The position numbers were made by a program, and so were the translations under genes. Positions 25,418 through 33,712 of a stretch of DNA of 35,940 nucleotides are shown in pieces; position 1 is the first letter of the stretch, and every line of letters begins with the position of its first letter. The stretch lies in assembly GCA_937944055.1 (NCBI GenBank), contig CALDZJ010000075.1:1-35940 (forward strand). The letters run 5' to 3'. This stretch comes from an uncultured Verrucomicrobiales bacterium. GTDB lineage: Bacteria > Verrucomicrobiota > Verrucomicrobiia > Verrucomicrobiales > Akkermansiaceae. Under the pieces are notes generated by a model. The model did no database searches. It saw only the letters and a program-made list of their open reading frames with translations, and was not told where the DNA came from.

Positions 25418-26011
25418 ATGAGAAAACTCCTCGCCCTCCTCCTCCTCGCCGCCTCTCCATCTTGCGTTGCAGACCCCGCCACCACTGACAATACCGCCGC
25501 TCAACAAGCCAGCTACACCCCAGAGGCCCCCCTTCCAAAAAACTGGCCCGCCCCCGGCCCCTACCAGCAAGTCAGTGAAAAATCTTACCCCAACTACCGC
25601 GCAGCCGTCACTAATGGCTCCAGCGGCCTCGCCTTCTGGACCCTCTTTAACCATATCAAAAAGAAAGACATCCCCATGACCGCCCCCGTCGAAATGAAGA
25701 TGAGTGAAGCAGGCGAAAACATGAAAAAACTCAACATGGCTTTTCTCTACCAAAATCCCCAAGTCGGTAAAACCGGCCCCGCCGGAAAAAAGATCGAAGT
25801 CAAAGACCTCAAGCCCACAAAGGCCCTCAGCTACGCCTGGATGGGTGACGACTCCCAAGCCCAAATCAAAATCGCCAAAACCGCCCTCACTGCCGCCCTC
25901 AAGAAAAAAGGAATCACCGCCACCTCCTTCCGCCTCCTCGGCTACAACGGCCCCGGCACCCCGCGAAAAAAACGCAGCTATGAGCTTCAAGCACTCCTCC
26001 CCAGCAAGTAG
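25418..26011 (+). CDS. SOUL-family heme-binding protein, exported
   Basis: A 197-residue protein from ATG 25418, which opens a signal peptide (MRKLLALLLLAASPSC). The Cys after ASPS may be acylated, but the lipobox is poor. The SOUL fold is indicated by YQQVSEKSYPNYRAAVTNGSSGLAFWTLFNHIKKKDIPMTAPVEMKM in the middle and LLGYNGPGTPRKKRSYELQ at the end. SOUL proteins bind heme or tetrapyrroles; the periplasmic role is unknown. The frame remains open upstream to 25337, overlapping the previous gene, but those codons do not look like protein. It is 49 nt from the glycosidase stop. Confidence 0.85.
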   Translation: MRKLLALLLLAASPSCVADPATTDNTAAQQASYTPEAPLPKNWPAPGPYQQVSEKSYPNYRAAVTNGSSGLAFWTLFNHIKKKDIPMTAPVEMKMSEAGENMKKLNMAFLYQNPQVGKTGPAGKKIEVKDLKPTKALSYAWMGDDSQAQIKIAKTALTAALKKKGITATSFRLLGYNGPGTPRKKRSYELQALLPSK

Positions 26012-26026
26012 GATCCCCGCATCACC

Positions 26027-26449
26027 ATGATGCTCACCGACCCCGTCAATATCAATTTCCACTGCCCTCCGATCGACCCACTCGGCAAGGATGAGGTCAT
26101 TGGAAAACTCCGCTTCCTTCCGGACCATGTCGACCTTTCTTGGCGCATGAAGGGCAATGTCTTCACCGGCGGGAAAAGCGAAATGATCACGATCGATCTC
26201 CCCTACGGCGAAATCGAACACGTCGAACTCGTCAAAAAATGGTGGAAGATCCGCAAGCTCATTTTCCGCGTCTCTAATCCCAAGCTCCTCGGAGAAATCC
26301 CCGTCGCTAACATGGGAAAAATAATCATGGAAATCGACGACCGCTCACGCCAAGAAGCCGAGAAACTAGAATCTCTCATCGACTTCAAGCGCTCCATCTT
26401 CCTACTCGATGCCCAAGAAGAACGGCTCAAATCAATGCGCGAAAACTAA
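26027..26449 (+). CDS. Conserved-looking hypothetical cytoplasmic protein
   Basis: A 140-residue protein starting 15 nt after the SOUL gene stop, so probably co-transcribed. It has no signal peptide or membrane helix. The first ~95 residues look beta-rich, with alternating hydrophobic strands (GKLRFLPDHVDLSWRMKG, MITIDLPYGEIEHVELVKKWW, KLIFRVSNPKLLGEIP) that would suit a PH-like or GRAM-like barrel. The last ~45 residues form a charged helix (RQEAEKLESLIDFKRSIFLLDAQEERLK). I do not recognise the family, and the PH-like reading is only a guess from pattern. Coding character is good. Confidence 0.65.
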   Translation: MMLTDPVNINFHCPPIDPLGKDEVIGKLRFLPDHVDLSWRMKGNVFTGGKSEMITIDLPYGEIEHVELVKKWWKIRKLIFRVSNPKLLGEIPVANMGKIIMEIDDRSRQEAEKLESLIDFKRSIFLLDAQEERLKSMREN

Positions 26450-26509
26450 GGAATCCATTTCCTTTTCAAGTTGACCTCACACCCAAGTCGGCAAGAAAAT
26501 CACCCTCCC

Positions 26510-28783
26510 ATGAAACGCCTCCTCCTGAGACTCCCCCTCTGGGCTTCCCTCTGGGCTTCCCTCTGGAGATTCCTCTGGGCATTCCTCTGGGCTTCCCTCT
26601 GCCCCGCCCTCCTCGCACAGGAAAAGCAAGCCAGCGATCAGCTCTCCAAATCCACCTCAGGGAAATATCAGATCGAGCTAGCTCCAGACCCCAATCACTA
26701 CTTTCAGCTCCTCCGCTCCCGTGACTTAATCAACTGGACACTGGTCGATATTGGCAAATCTTCCGAGGCTCCCCTCACCCTCCAAGACAGCATCCTCCCC
26801 CGCAACCACGGCTTCTACCGCATCGATCGCATCCCCCTGAGCGAAGCTCGCGATAGTGATGGAGACGGGCGCAGCGATCTCACCGAACTCTCCGCACAAC
26901 ACGCCCTCAATGCCGCAGATCCCATCCCCTCTCAAGATGGTGATATTTTTCTCCCCTCGCAGGCCCGCTTTGACCAACTCTCAAAACGCGATAACTTCCC
27001 CGGCGCGCAAAATGTCAAAGAGGTCAAATTCCTAATCACCAACATTCGCACGAAGCCCGAGCTCTACTTCCTCAACATCAACCGCCACCAACACCACTTC
27101 GACTTCGCCACCCAAATCCTCGATTTCCCCCCGAGCTTTCACTTTTTCAGCTCCCAAACCTACATCAGTAACACCAACCGGCTAAACCTCGCCGGCTCCC
27201 TCGTCTCACACGAGAACTACACCGCCCCCGATGGATCAAAGGGGATTTACACCCTCGAATTTTGGCCCACCGATCCCGTTGCCTTCGAGTTTATCGAACT
27301 CGCTTACAATCTCGTCTCTCAAAACGCCCCCTTCATCAACCGCCTCGCCTATCACGCTCCCAGCGAGACCCAACGGCAAGTCCAGCGCAGTCAGCAAGCC
27401 AAATTCCAAGCCTCCGCCATTCACACCATCGAGACCGATGACCTCTTCTCTAACACAACCTTCCAAGCGATGAACCAGCAAGAGGCCTTCGGCCGTCTCA
27501 TCATCGCGAACAGCAGCCAAACCCTCTCCGCCCGAGACATCGTCATCTTCAAAAACCTCCCCAATGACCTCACCTTCGTCTCAGGCATCATCACCGAGAT
27601 TCCGCAAACTCCCCTCTCCCACGTCAACCTAAAGGCCCAACAAAATAACACCCCTAACGCCTACATTGCTGACGCTGCAAACCACCCAGAAATCGCCCCC
27701 CTCATCGGCCAAAACGTCTTCTACCGAGTCTCACCCGAGGGCTTTGAAATCCGCCCCGCCACTCCCAGCGAGGTCCAGAACCACTTCGAATCGATCCGCC
27801 CAGCCGCCCCCAGCTTCCCCCAGCGCGATCTTGGAGAAAGACTCATTCGCCCTCTCTGGCTCTTCGGCTTCAGAGAGAGCGCAGCATACGGCGCTAAGGC
27901 CGCCAACCTCGCCGAGCTCGGCGCCGTCATCGGAGACCTCGCTCCAAAAGGCTGGGGCATCCCCCTCTCATTTTATGATGAATTCATGAAGCATAACGGC
28001 TTCTACACTGAAGCGGAAAGGATGCTCGCCCATCCAGATTTCCAAAACAACCCCGCCACCAGAGCCAGCATGCTCAAGGAGTTCCGCAGACGGATTAAAA
28101 AAGAAAGTAATATGCCTCCGTGGATGTACGAAGCCCTTACGACTTTACAAAATGACTTCCCCGCCGGCCTTACCCCACGGCTCCGCTCCAGCGCCAATGC
28201 CGAGGACAGCAGCAACTTTAATGGAGCCGGACTCTACGACTCCTTCACCCACCATCCTGATGAAGGCCACCTCAGCAAAAGCGTCAAGCAAGTCTACGCC
28301 AGCCTCTGGAACTACCGCGCATACGAGGAACGGGAATTCTACCGCATCGACCACCTCACCTCCGCCATGGGCATTCTCGTCCACCCAAACCAGAAAAAGG
28401 AACAAGCAAACGGAGTCGCAGTGGCTCGAAACATCTTCGACCCAAATTGGGAGGGCTACTACTTCAACATCCAAGCTGGCGAAAACCTCGTCACGAACCC
28501 TGAGGCCAACTCCGTCCCAGAAGAACTCCTCGCCGCGAACTTCTTCGGCAACCCAGAAATCGAGCTGCAATACATTCGCTTCTCCAACCAAATCCCCGAG
28601 GGAGAAACCATCCTCACCCGGGAGCAAATTTTAGAGCTCGTGACCCAGCTTAAAAAGATCAACACCCACTTCCGCCCCCTTTACGGGCAGCTCTTTAATC
28701 CGAACTTCGCAATGGAGATCGAATTTAAAATCACCGAATCCGGCCAGCTCTCAATCAAGCAAGCACGCCCCTACGTAAACTAG
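26510..28783 (+). CDS. Exported protein with phosphohistidine swivel and PPDK/PPS-type ATP-grasp domains
   Basis: A 757-residue protein from ATG 26510, which begins an unusual signal peptide built from a 12-bp repeat and ending LLAQ. Residues ~30-110 include DSDGDGRSDLTEL, an EF-hand or TSP3-like Ca2+ loop. Around 365-390, TPLSHVNLKAQQNNTPNAYI is the swivelling phosphohistidine domain, with His371 as the phospho-acceptor. Residues ~460-757 match the PEP/pyruvate dikinase ATP-grasp region (YGAKAANLAELG, RLRSSANAEDSSNFNGAGLYDSF, NPNFAMEIEF, LSIKQARPY). In PPS and PPDK the ATP-grasp comes first, and a PEP barrel is present. Here the order is reversed, no barrel is seen and the protein is exported. 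Function is unknown. Its stop overlaps yaaA convergently. Confidence 0.8.
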   Translation: MKRLLLRLPLWASLWASLWRFLWAFLWASLCPALLAQEKQASDQLSKSTSGKYQIELAPDPNHYFQLLRSRDLINWTLVDIGKSSEAPLTLQDSILPRNHGFYRIDRIPLSEARDSDGDGRSDLTELSAQHALNAADPIPSQDGDIFLPSQARFDQLSKRDNFPGAQNVKEVKFLITNIRTKPELYFLNINRHQHHFDFATQILDFPPSFHFFSSQTYISNTNRLNLAGSLVSHENYTAPDGSKGIYTLEFWPTDPVAFEFIELAYNLVSQNAPFINRLAYHAPSETQRQVQRSQQAKFQASAIHTIETDDLFSNTTFQAMNQQEAFGRLIIANSSQTLSARDIVIFKNLPNDLTFVSGIITEIPQTPLSHVNLKAQQNNTPNAYIADAANHPEIAPLIGQNVFYRVSPEGFEIRPATPSEVQNHFESIRPAAPSFPQRDLGERLIRPLWLFGFRESAAYGAKAANLAELGAVIGDLAPKGWGIPLSFYDEFMKHNGFYTEAERMLAHPDFQNNPATRASMLKEFRRRIKKESNMPPWMYEALTTLQNDFPAGLTPRLRSSANAEDSSNFNGAGLYDSFTHHPDEGHLSKSVKQVYASLWNYRAYEEREFYRIDHLTSAMGILVHPNQKKEQANGVAVARNIFDPNWEGYYFNIQAGENLVTNPEANSVPEELLAANFFGNPEIELQYIRFSNQIPEGETILTREQILELVTQLKKINTHFRPLYGQLFNPNFAMEIEFKITESGQLSIKQARPYVN
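26537..26600 (+). repeat. 12-bp tandem repeat encoding the signal-peptide core
   Basis: Five consecutive 12-bp units start with CTCTGG (CTCTGGGCTTCC at 26537, 26549 and 26585, diverged copies at 26561 and 26573), followed by a partial unit at 26597. They encode successive LWAS-type tetrapeptides and form the hydrophobic core of the signal peptide. Being a multiple of three, copy changes would lengthen or shorten the helix without a frameshift. Confidence 0.9.
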
Positions 28784-29562
28784 CTGCTCACCCCTTCTTT
28801 CCGTAAAAAGACCAGCGTGCCATCTCCAGAATCGCCCCTCGAGAAACGGTAACCCGCCGTCTTGAACTTCTCTAAATCCCTCGCCTCCGTGAGGCCATTA
28901 CGGACGATAAAATCCGCCATCATCCCCCGCGCCTTCTTCGCATAAAAAGAAATGATCTTAAAAGCTCCCTTCTTCTCATCCTTAAAAATAGGCGTGATTA
29001 ACTCACCCGCTAGCTCCCCTTTCTTCACCGCTGAAAAATACTCGTTAGACGCCAAATTCACCACAAAGTCAGAACCCGATTTTTTCAAATCCGCATTCAA
29101 AGACTTCGTCAAAGCGCTCCCCCAAAATTCATACAAATTCTTACCCCGCCCATTCGGGAACTTTGTCCCCATCTCCAGCCGATACGGCTGCATCAGATCT
29201 AAGGGCCGCAGCACCCCATAGAGCCCTGACAAAATCCGGACCTGCTGCTGCGCCCTCGCAAAATCCTCCTGAGACCACTCAGCCAGCGTCATCCCCTGAT
29301 AAACATCTCCCGTGAAAGCTAAAATCGCAGCTCGTGAGTTCTCCTTCGTAAAGTCCCTCTCCCAACTCGCGAAGCGATCATGATTCAACTGCGCCAATTT
29401 ATCACTGATCGACATAAGTTGCCCGACCTCCTCAACCGATAAACTCCGCAATTGAGAAACTAACTCCGCCGAATCATCCACAAAGCGCGCCTTAGTGGCC
29501 CGTTTTGTCAAAAGCGGCGACTCATAATCCAGAGATTTAGCAGGAGAAAGAAGGACGATCAT
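28780..29562 (-). CDS. yaaA: Peroxide stress protein YaaA (DUF328)
   Basis: The protein is 260 residues from ATG 29562, which gives the canonical MIVLLSPAKSLDYES start; an in-frame frame extends upstream to 29592 but is not conserved-looking. Family motifs are visible: LLSPAKSLD, FTGDVYQGM, ILSGLYGVLRPLDLMQPYRLEMGTK, NLYEFWG, NLASNEYF and FKIISFYAKKARGMMADFI. In E. coli YaaA lowers free intracellular iron and protects DNA from hydrogen peroxide; the fold binds DNA. Its stop codon is shared with the convergent upstream gene across a CTAG (28780-28783). It is divergent from glmM across a gap containing a palindrome with a T8 spacer. Confidence 0.95.
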   Translation of the reverse strand: MIVLLSPAKSLDYESPLLTKRATKARFVDDSAELVSQLRSLSVEEVGQLMSISDKLAQLNHDRFASWERDFTKENSRAAILAFTGDVYQGMTLAEWSQEDFARAQQQVRILSGLYGVLRPLDLMQPYRLEMGTKFPNGRGKNLYEFWGSALTKSLNADLKKSGSDFVVNLASNEYFSAVKKGELAGELITPIFKDEKKGAFKIISFYAKKARGMMADFIVRNGLTEARDLEKFKTAGYRFSRGDSGDGTLVFLRKEGVSS

Positions 29563-29602
29563 TTCACTGAGAATCCTGCCTCCCCTACCCAAAAAAGCAA
29601 CC

Positions 29603-29622
29603 TGTTCATTTTTTTTTGAACA
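29603..29622. promoter_or_regulatory. Inverted repeat TGTTCA-T8-TGAACA between yaaA and glmM
   Basis: TGTTCA (29603-29608) and TGAACA (29617-29622) are perfect inverted copies separated by eight T. The element lies 40 nt upstream of each divergent start. Its arms resemble half-sites of the LexA-like box at 17007, but the spacing is wider. It could be a regulator site shared by yaaA and glmM, or a small hairpin. Confidence 0.35.
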
Positions 29623-29666
29623 AAGCCCCCCCGCATGGTAAAGCAGCGCCTCCTCTTCACAAAATC

Positions 29667-31010
29667 ATGGCTGAACTATTTGGAACCGATGGCATCCGCG
29701 GCGTTGCCAATCAATACCCCATCACCCCAGAAGTGGCGCTGCGGATCGGCCGCGCCGTCGCCCGTGTCTTAAAAGCTCAGCACAGCGATCAGCATAAGAT
29801 CGTAATTGGGAGAGACACCCGCATCTCCGGCGAGATGCTCCAGACCGCCCTCAGCTCAGGCCTCATCAGCGAGGGCGCACAAGTCATCCTTACCGGCCCC
29901 ATTCCCACTCCAGCCGTCGCGCACCTTACGAAATCTCTCGCCTGTGACGCCGGCATCATGCTCACCGCCTCACACAATCCCTTCACCGATAACGGGATCA
30001 AAATCTTCGGCCCTGATGGATATAAATTAAACGATGCTCTCGAAGAGGAAGTTGAAAAGATCATTCTCGCCTCAGAGCTCAGCCCCCCCAGCAATCCTCG
30101 CCTTGGTGAGGCCCTCCCCCTGAGCGATGCCCCCGCTCGCTACCTCGAATTCGCAAAATCCGCGATCGCTGGGAAAAATCTCGCAGGGCTGAAGGTCGTC
30201 ATCGATTGCGCCCATGGAGCTGGCCACCTCGTCGGCCCACTCATCCTCCAGGAGCTCGGCGCAGAAGTCATCACCCTCGGTGCCTCACCAGATGGCTACA
30301 ATATCAATAAAGACCACGGCTCTCTCCACCCTGAAAAGGCAGCCCAGCTTGTCCTAGAAAATGGGGCAAACCTCGGCATCTGCCTCGATGGTGATGCCGA
30401 CCGCGTCATCTTTATCGATGAACACGGCGAGGTCATCAGCGGCGACCGCGTCCTCTGCCTCAGCGCCATCGCCCTCAAGGAAAGGGGCCTCCTTAAAAAT
30501 GACACCCTCGTCGCCACCGTGATGAGTAATCTCGGCCTGCGTGACGCCCTCAGCAAGCACAGCATCGCCCTCCAGCAGACTCAAGTCGGAGACCGCCATG
30601 TCCTCGAACGCATGCGCAGCGGCGACTTCAACTTCGGCGGAGAAAATTCCGGTCACCTCATTTTCTCCGACTTCGCCACCACTGGAGATGGCATTGTCAG
30701 CGCCCTCATCCTCCTCTCCATCATCAAAGAATCCGGCAAATCTCTCGCAGAACTCGCCCAGTGCATGGAAGAATATCCCTCCGAGCTCGTCGCCCTCGCC
30801 GTGAAAGAAAAGCCTCCGCTCCATTCCGTCCCCGCCATCAAAACCGCGATGGATGCCGCAGAAAATGACCTCGGCGACCAAGGGCGCATCCTCGTACGCT
30901 ACTCCGGCACCGAAAAAAAACTCCGCATCCTCGTCGAGGCCAAGGAAGCCCGCGCTGCCAAATTCCACTGCAAGGCCATCATCGAAGCAGCCAAAGCCAG
31001 TATCGCCTAA
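29667..31010 (+). CDS. glmM: Phosphoglucosamine mutase
   Basis: A 447-residue protein from ATG 29667, which gives the canonical MAELFGTDGIRGVAN start. The active-site phosphoserine is Ser102 in TASHNPFTDNG, the Mg loop is DGDADR (Asp241, 243, 245), the sugar-binding GGENSGHLIF lies near 335, and the C-terminal phosphate loop is VRYSGTEKKLR. It interconverts glucosamine-6-phosphate and glucosamine-1-phosphate in the cytoplasm for peptidoglycan and LPS precursors. The next two genes encode a GlmU-type acetyltransferase domain and GlmS, so this is an amino-sugar operon: 46 nt to the next gene and 107 nt to glmS. Confidence 0.96.
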   Translation: MAELFGTDGIRGVANQYPITPEVALRIGRAVARVLKAQHSDQHKIVIGRDTRISGEMLQTALSSGLISEGAQVILTGPIPTPAVAHLTKSLACDAGIMLTASHNPFTDNGIKIFGPDGYKLNDALEEEVEKIILASELSPPSNPRLGEALPLSDAPARYLEFAKSAIAGKNLAGLKVVIDCAHGAGHLVGPLILQELGAEVITLGASPDGYNINKDHGSLHPEKAAQLVLENGANLGICLDGDADRVIFIDEHGEVISGDRVLCLSAIALKERGLLKNDTLVATVMSNLGLRDALSKHSIALQQTQVGDRHVLERMRSGDFNFGGENSGHLIFSDFATTGDGIVSALILLSIIKESGKSLAELAQCMEEYPSELVALAVKEKPPLHSVPAIKTAMDAAENDLGDQGRILVRYSGTEKKLRILVEAKEARAAKFHCKAIIEAAKASIA

Positions 31011-31056
31011 ACCCCAACCTCAGCCCAACCTCAGTCCCAAGACCCCCAAATTCCCC

Positions 31057-31716
31057 ATGTCTCTCTGGCCTCTCTCCTCTGATAAATCTCAACTCCACCT
31101 CGCAGGCCGTAGCCTCGCCGAGTGGGAAACCCTCCTCGGTAAAACCTTCGACCTCACCCATCCATGGGATCTCCTAGACCTCAATGCTGAGCTCATTGCG
31201 CAAATCACCGACTGGCCCGGGCACCCCGCGATCCAGCTCGGCGACGACGCCAGAGTCATCATCGGTGAAGGGACGAAGATCCTCCCCGGCGTCTTCATCG
31301 AGGGCTCCATCATCATCGGAAAAAACTGCAAAATCGGGCCAAATTGCTACCTCCGTGGCTCCACCTCGATCGGCCATCACTGCCACGTCGGCCAAGCAGT
31401 CGAAATTAAAAACTCCATCCTCGCCCACGGCGCCTCCGTCGGCCACCTCAGCTACCTTGGTGACTCCTACCTCGGCGCAAAGGCTAACCTCGGCGCTGGC
31501 ACCATCACCTCTAATCTCCGCCATGATGGCTCTAACCACCGCTCAGAAGTCGCAGGCCAACTCATCGACACTGGCCGTCGGAAATTCGGCGCGATCATTG
31601 GCGATGGCGTCCACACCGGCATCCACACCTCGATCTATCCTGGCCGTAAACTCGGCCCCGGCACCTCGACCCTGCCCGGAGCAGTCGTCTCTAAGGACCT
31701 TCACGAAGCTCCCTAA
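31057..31716 (+). CDS. GlmU-type left-handed beta-helix acetyltransferase (no uridyltransferase domain)
   Basis: The protein has 219 residues. The N-terminal ~55 (including THPWDLLDLNAELI) resemble the linker seen in GlmU-like sugar nucleotidyltransferases. From ~60 a hexapeptide-repeat beta-helix runs to the end (ARVIIGEGTKILPGVFIEG, IGKNCKIGPNCYLRG). It contains the GlmU acetyltransferase signature VGHLSYLGDSYLGAKANLGAGTITSNL, whose His corresponds to the catalytic His363 of E. coli GlmU. It likely acetylates glucosamine-1-phosphate or a related sugar. The pyrophosphorylase domain is missing, so uridylylation must come from another protein. Placement between glmM and glmS supports a role in UDP-GlcNAc supply. 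Confidence 0.82.
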   Translation: MSLWPLSSDKSQLHLAGRSLAEWETLLGKTFDLTHPWDLLDLNAELIAQITDWPGHPAIQLGDDARVIIGEGTKILPGVFIEGSIIIGKNCKIGPNCYLRGSTSIGHHCHVGQAVEIKNSILAHGASVGHLSYLGDSYLGAKANLGAGTITSNLRHDGSNHRSEVAGQLIDTGRRKFGAIIGDGVHTGIHTSIYPGRKLGPGTSTLPGAVVSKDLHEAP

Positions 31717-31823
31717 TCACAAATCTTTTCGAAGCTCCTAAAAACTGCTACCAAGCAGCCAGAAAGCTCTTCAACTCCCCTCTCTTTTCTTACACTTAAC
31801 CCATCCACTCTACCACAGAACTC

Positions 31824-33656
31824 ATGTGCGGAATCGTAGCATACTCAGGCTCTAGACCAGCCCTCCCCGTCCTCCTCTCCGGCCTCAAACGTCTCGAATA
31901 CCGAGGCTATGACTCCGCCGGGGTCGCCGTCGCCACACCAACAGACATCACCATTCGCAAAGCAAAAGGAAAGGTCTCAGAACTCGTGAATCTCCTTAGC
32001 GAGGAATCCTCTCTCGAGAGCTCCACCACCGGAATCGCCCACACCCGCTGGGCCACTCACGGCCCCCCCACCCAGGAGAACGCCCACCCTCATGCCGGTG
32101 GTAAAAACGGAATCGCCCTCGTTCACAATGGCATCATCGAAAACCACCGCGCCCTCCGTGATAAGCTCAAGGCCGATGGATACACCTTCCTCTCCGAGAC
32201 TGATACCGAGGTCCTCGCCCATCTCGTAGACTCACTTTATCAAGGAAACCTCACTGAAGCCGTCATCGCTGCACTGAAGGAAGTCGAAGGCACCTTTGGC
32301 ATCGCCGCCATGGCACACGCCGAGCCCGGCACGCTCGTAGTGGCCCGCCGTGGCTCCCCCATCGTTCTCGGCCTTGGAGAAAAAGAGACCATCGTCGCCT
32401 CAGACGCCTCCGCCATCATCAAGCATACCCGCCAAGCCATCTACCTCGATGATAACGACATCGCCACCATCAACGGAAGCGACCTCGACATCCGCACCCT
32501 CGACTCCGGCACCGTGACCCGTGAGGCATCCGAAATCGACTGGTCATCAGACGCCGCTGAAAAAGGCGGCTATGAGCACTACATGCTTAAAGAAATCTTC
32601 GAGCAGCCAGAAGCCATCAGCAACTCGATCCGGGGCCGGCTCGATCATGAGCGCGGCAGCGCCCTGCTCTCCGGCCTGAATCTCACACCCCGTGAACTCG
32701 CCGAGCTCCACCGCGTCCTCATCGTAGGCTGCGGAACCTCCATGAATGCAGGCCTCGTGGGTGAATATGCCGTCGAGGACTTCGCCGGAGTCCTCGCAGA
32801 AGTCGAGCAAGCCGCCGAGTTCCGCTACCGGAACCCCATCGTCAACCCCTCTGACCTCGTCGTCGCCATCTCACAATCGGGCGAAACCGCAGATACCCTC
32901 GCCGCCGTGCGCGAGGCCATTGACAAAGGCGCCCTCGTCTCCGGGCTCGTCAATACCGTCGGCTCCACCATCGCCAGAGAAACAGGCCGCGGAGTCTACC
33001 TCCACGCCGGTCCTGAAATCTCAGTCGCCTCCACCAAAGCCTTCACCTCACAAGTCTCTGTCCTCCTCATGATGGCGCTGAAATTTGCCCGCTCCCGCCG
33101 CATGTCACGCGAGGCTGGCCTCCAAATGGTCAGAGAAATCGAAGCCATCCCAGCCCTCGTCCAGCAAGTTTTAGATCAGAACGATGCCATCGCCAAAGTC
33201 GCAGAGCGCTACCTTGACCAGACCAGCGCCTTCTTCATCGGCCGCGGCTACATGTATCCCGTCGCGCTTGAAGGAGCCTTAAAACTTAAGGAAATCTCGT
33301 ACATCCACGCTGAAGGATACCACGCCGCAGAGCTCAAACATGGCCCCATTGCCCTCCTTGAAGCAAGTGTCCCAGTCATTGCGCTCTGTAATGATGGGCC
33401 CGGTAAGGATAAAACCCTCGGGAACGTCGCCGAGTGCCAAGCCCGTGACTCACGCGTCCTCGGAATCGTCACCAAGGGAGACCGTGAAGCCATCGCAACG
33501 GTCGATGACTTCATTGAGGTTCCGGCTTGTCCACTTCACACCGCAGTCGTCCCCAGCACGGTCGCACTTCAGCTTCTGAGCTACCACATCGCACGGCTCA
33601 AAGGCTGCCCGATTGATCAACCTCGCAATCTTGCGAAGTCAGTCACCGTGGAATAG
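31824..33656 (+). CDS. glmS: Glutamine-fructose-6-phosphate aminotransferase (isomerizing)
   Basis: The 610-residue length is the family norm. The N-terminal glutaminase starts MCGIVAYSG, where processed Cys2 is the nucleophile, followed by RLEYRGYDSAG, THTRWATHG-like (AHTRWATHGPP) and the GTFGIAAM segment. Two SIS isomerase domains follow (GCGTSMNAGL, SQSGETADTLAA; GRGYMYPVALEGALKLKEISYIHAEGY), ending PRNLAKSVTVE. It makes glucosamine-6-phosphate from fructose-6-phosphate and glutamine, the first step of UDP-GlcNAc synthesis. It lies 107 nt after the GlmU-type gene. I see no glmS ribozyme in that gap. No Shine-Dalgarno sequence is evident. Confidence 0.97.
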   Translation: MCGIVAYSGSRPALPVLLSGLKRLEYRGYDSAGVAVATPTDITIRKAKGKVSELVNLLSEESSLESSTTGIAHTRWATHGPPTQENAHPHAGGKNGIALVHNGIIENHRALRDKLKADGYTFLSETDTEVLAHLVDSLYQGNLTEAVIAALKEVEGTFGIAAMAHAEPGTLVVARRGSPIVLGLGEKETIVASDASAIIKHTRQAIYLDDNDIATINGSDLDIRTLDSGTVTREASEIDWSSDAAEKGGYEHYMLKEIFEQPEAISNSIRGRLDHERGSALLSGLNLTPRELAELHRVLIVGCGTSMNAGLVGEYAVEDFAGVLAEVEQAAEFRYRNPIVNPSDLVVAISQSGETADTLAAVREAIDKGALVSGLVNTVGSTIARETGRGVYLHAGPEISVASTKAFTSQVSVLLMMALKFARSRRMSREAGLQMVREIEAIPALVQQVLDQNDAIAKVAERYLDQTSAFFIGRGYMYPVALEGALKLKEISYIHAEGYHAAELKHGPIALLEASVPVIALCNDGPGKDKTLGNVAECQARDSRVLGIVTKGDREAIATVDDFIEVPACPLHTAVVPSTVALQLLSYHIARLKGCPIDQPRNLAKSVTVE

Positions 33657-33679
33657 ACCCCACAAGGAGCGGCAGAAGA

Positions 33680-33706
33680 GCCGAAGAGCCGAAGAGCCGA
33701 AGAGGA
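33680..33706. repeat. Three tandem 9-bp repeats (GCCGAAGAG)
   Basis: GCCGAAGAG occurs three times head to tail in the 56-nt gap between the convergent glmS and L,D-transpeptidase stops. It is a simple-sequence tract with no clear function; it could vary in copy number between strains. Confidence 0.85.
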
Positions 33707-33712
33707 ACTCTC

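Noticed and set aside
25352-26221. 289-codon leftward open frame
   Set aside because: It is antisense to the SOUL and following genes, which have clear protein signatures; its composition (Gly/Glu/Val-rich) is typical of a shadow frame.
30354-30968. 204-codon leftward open frame
   Set aside because: It is entirely antisense to glmM and has no recognisable motifs.
31717-31823. glmS ribozyme or riboswitch upstream of glmS
   Set aside because: The 107-nt gap is too short, and I see none of the conserved core or pairing expected of the glmS ribozyme.
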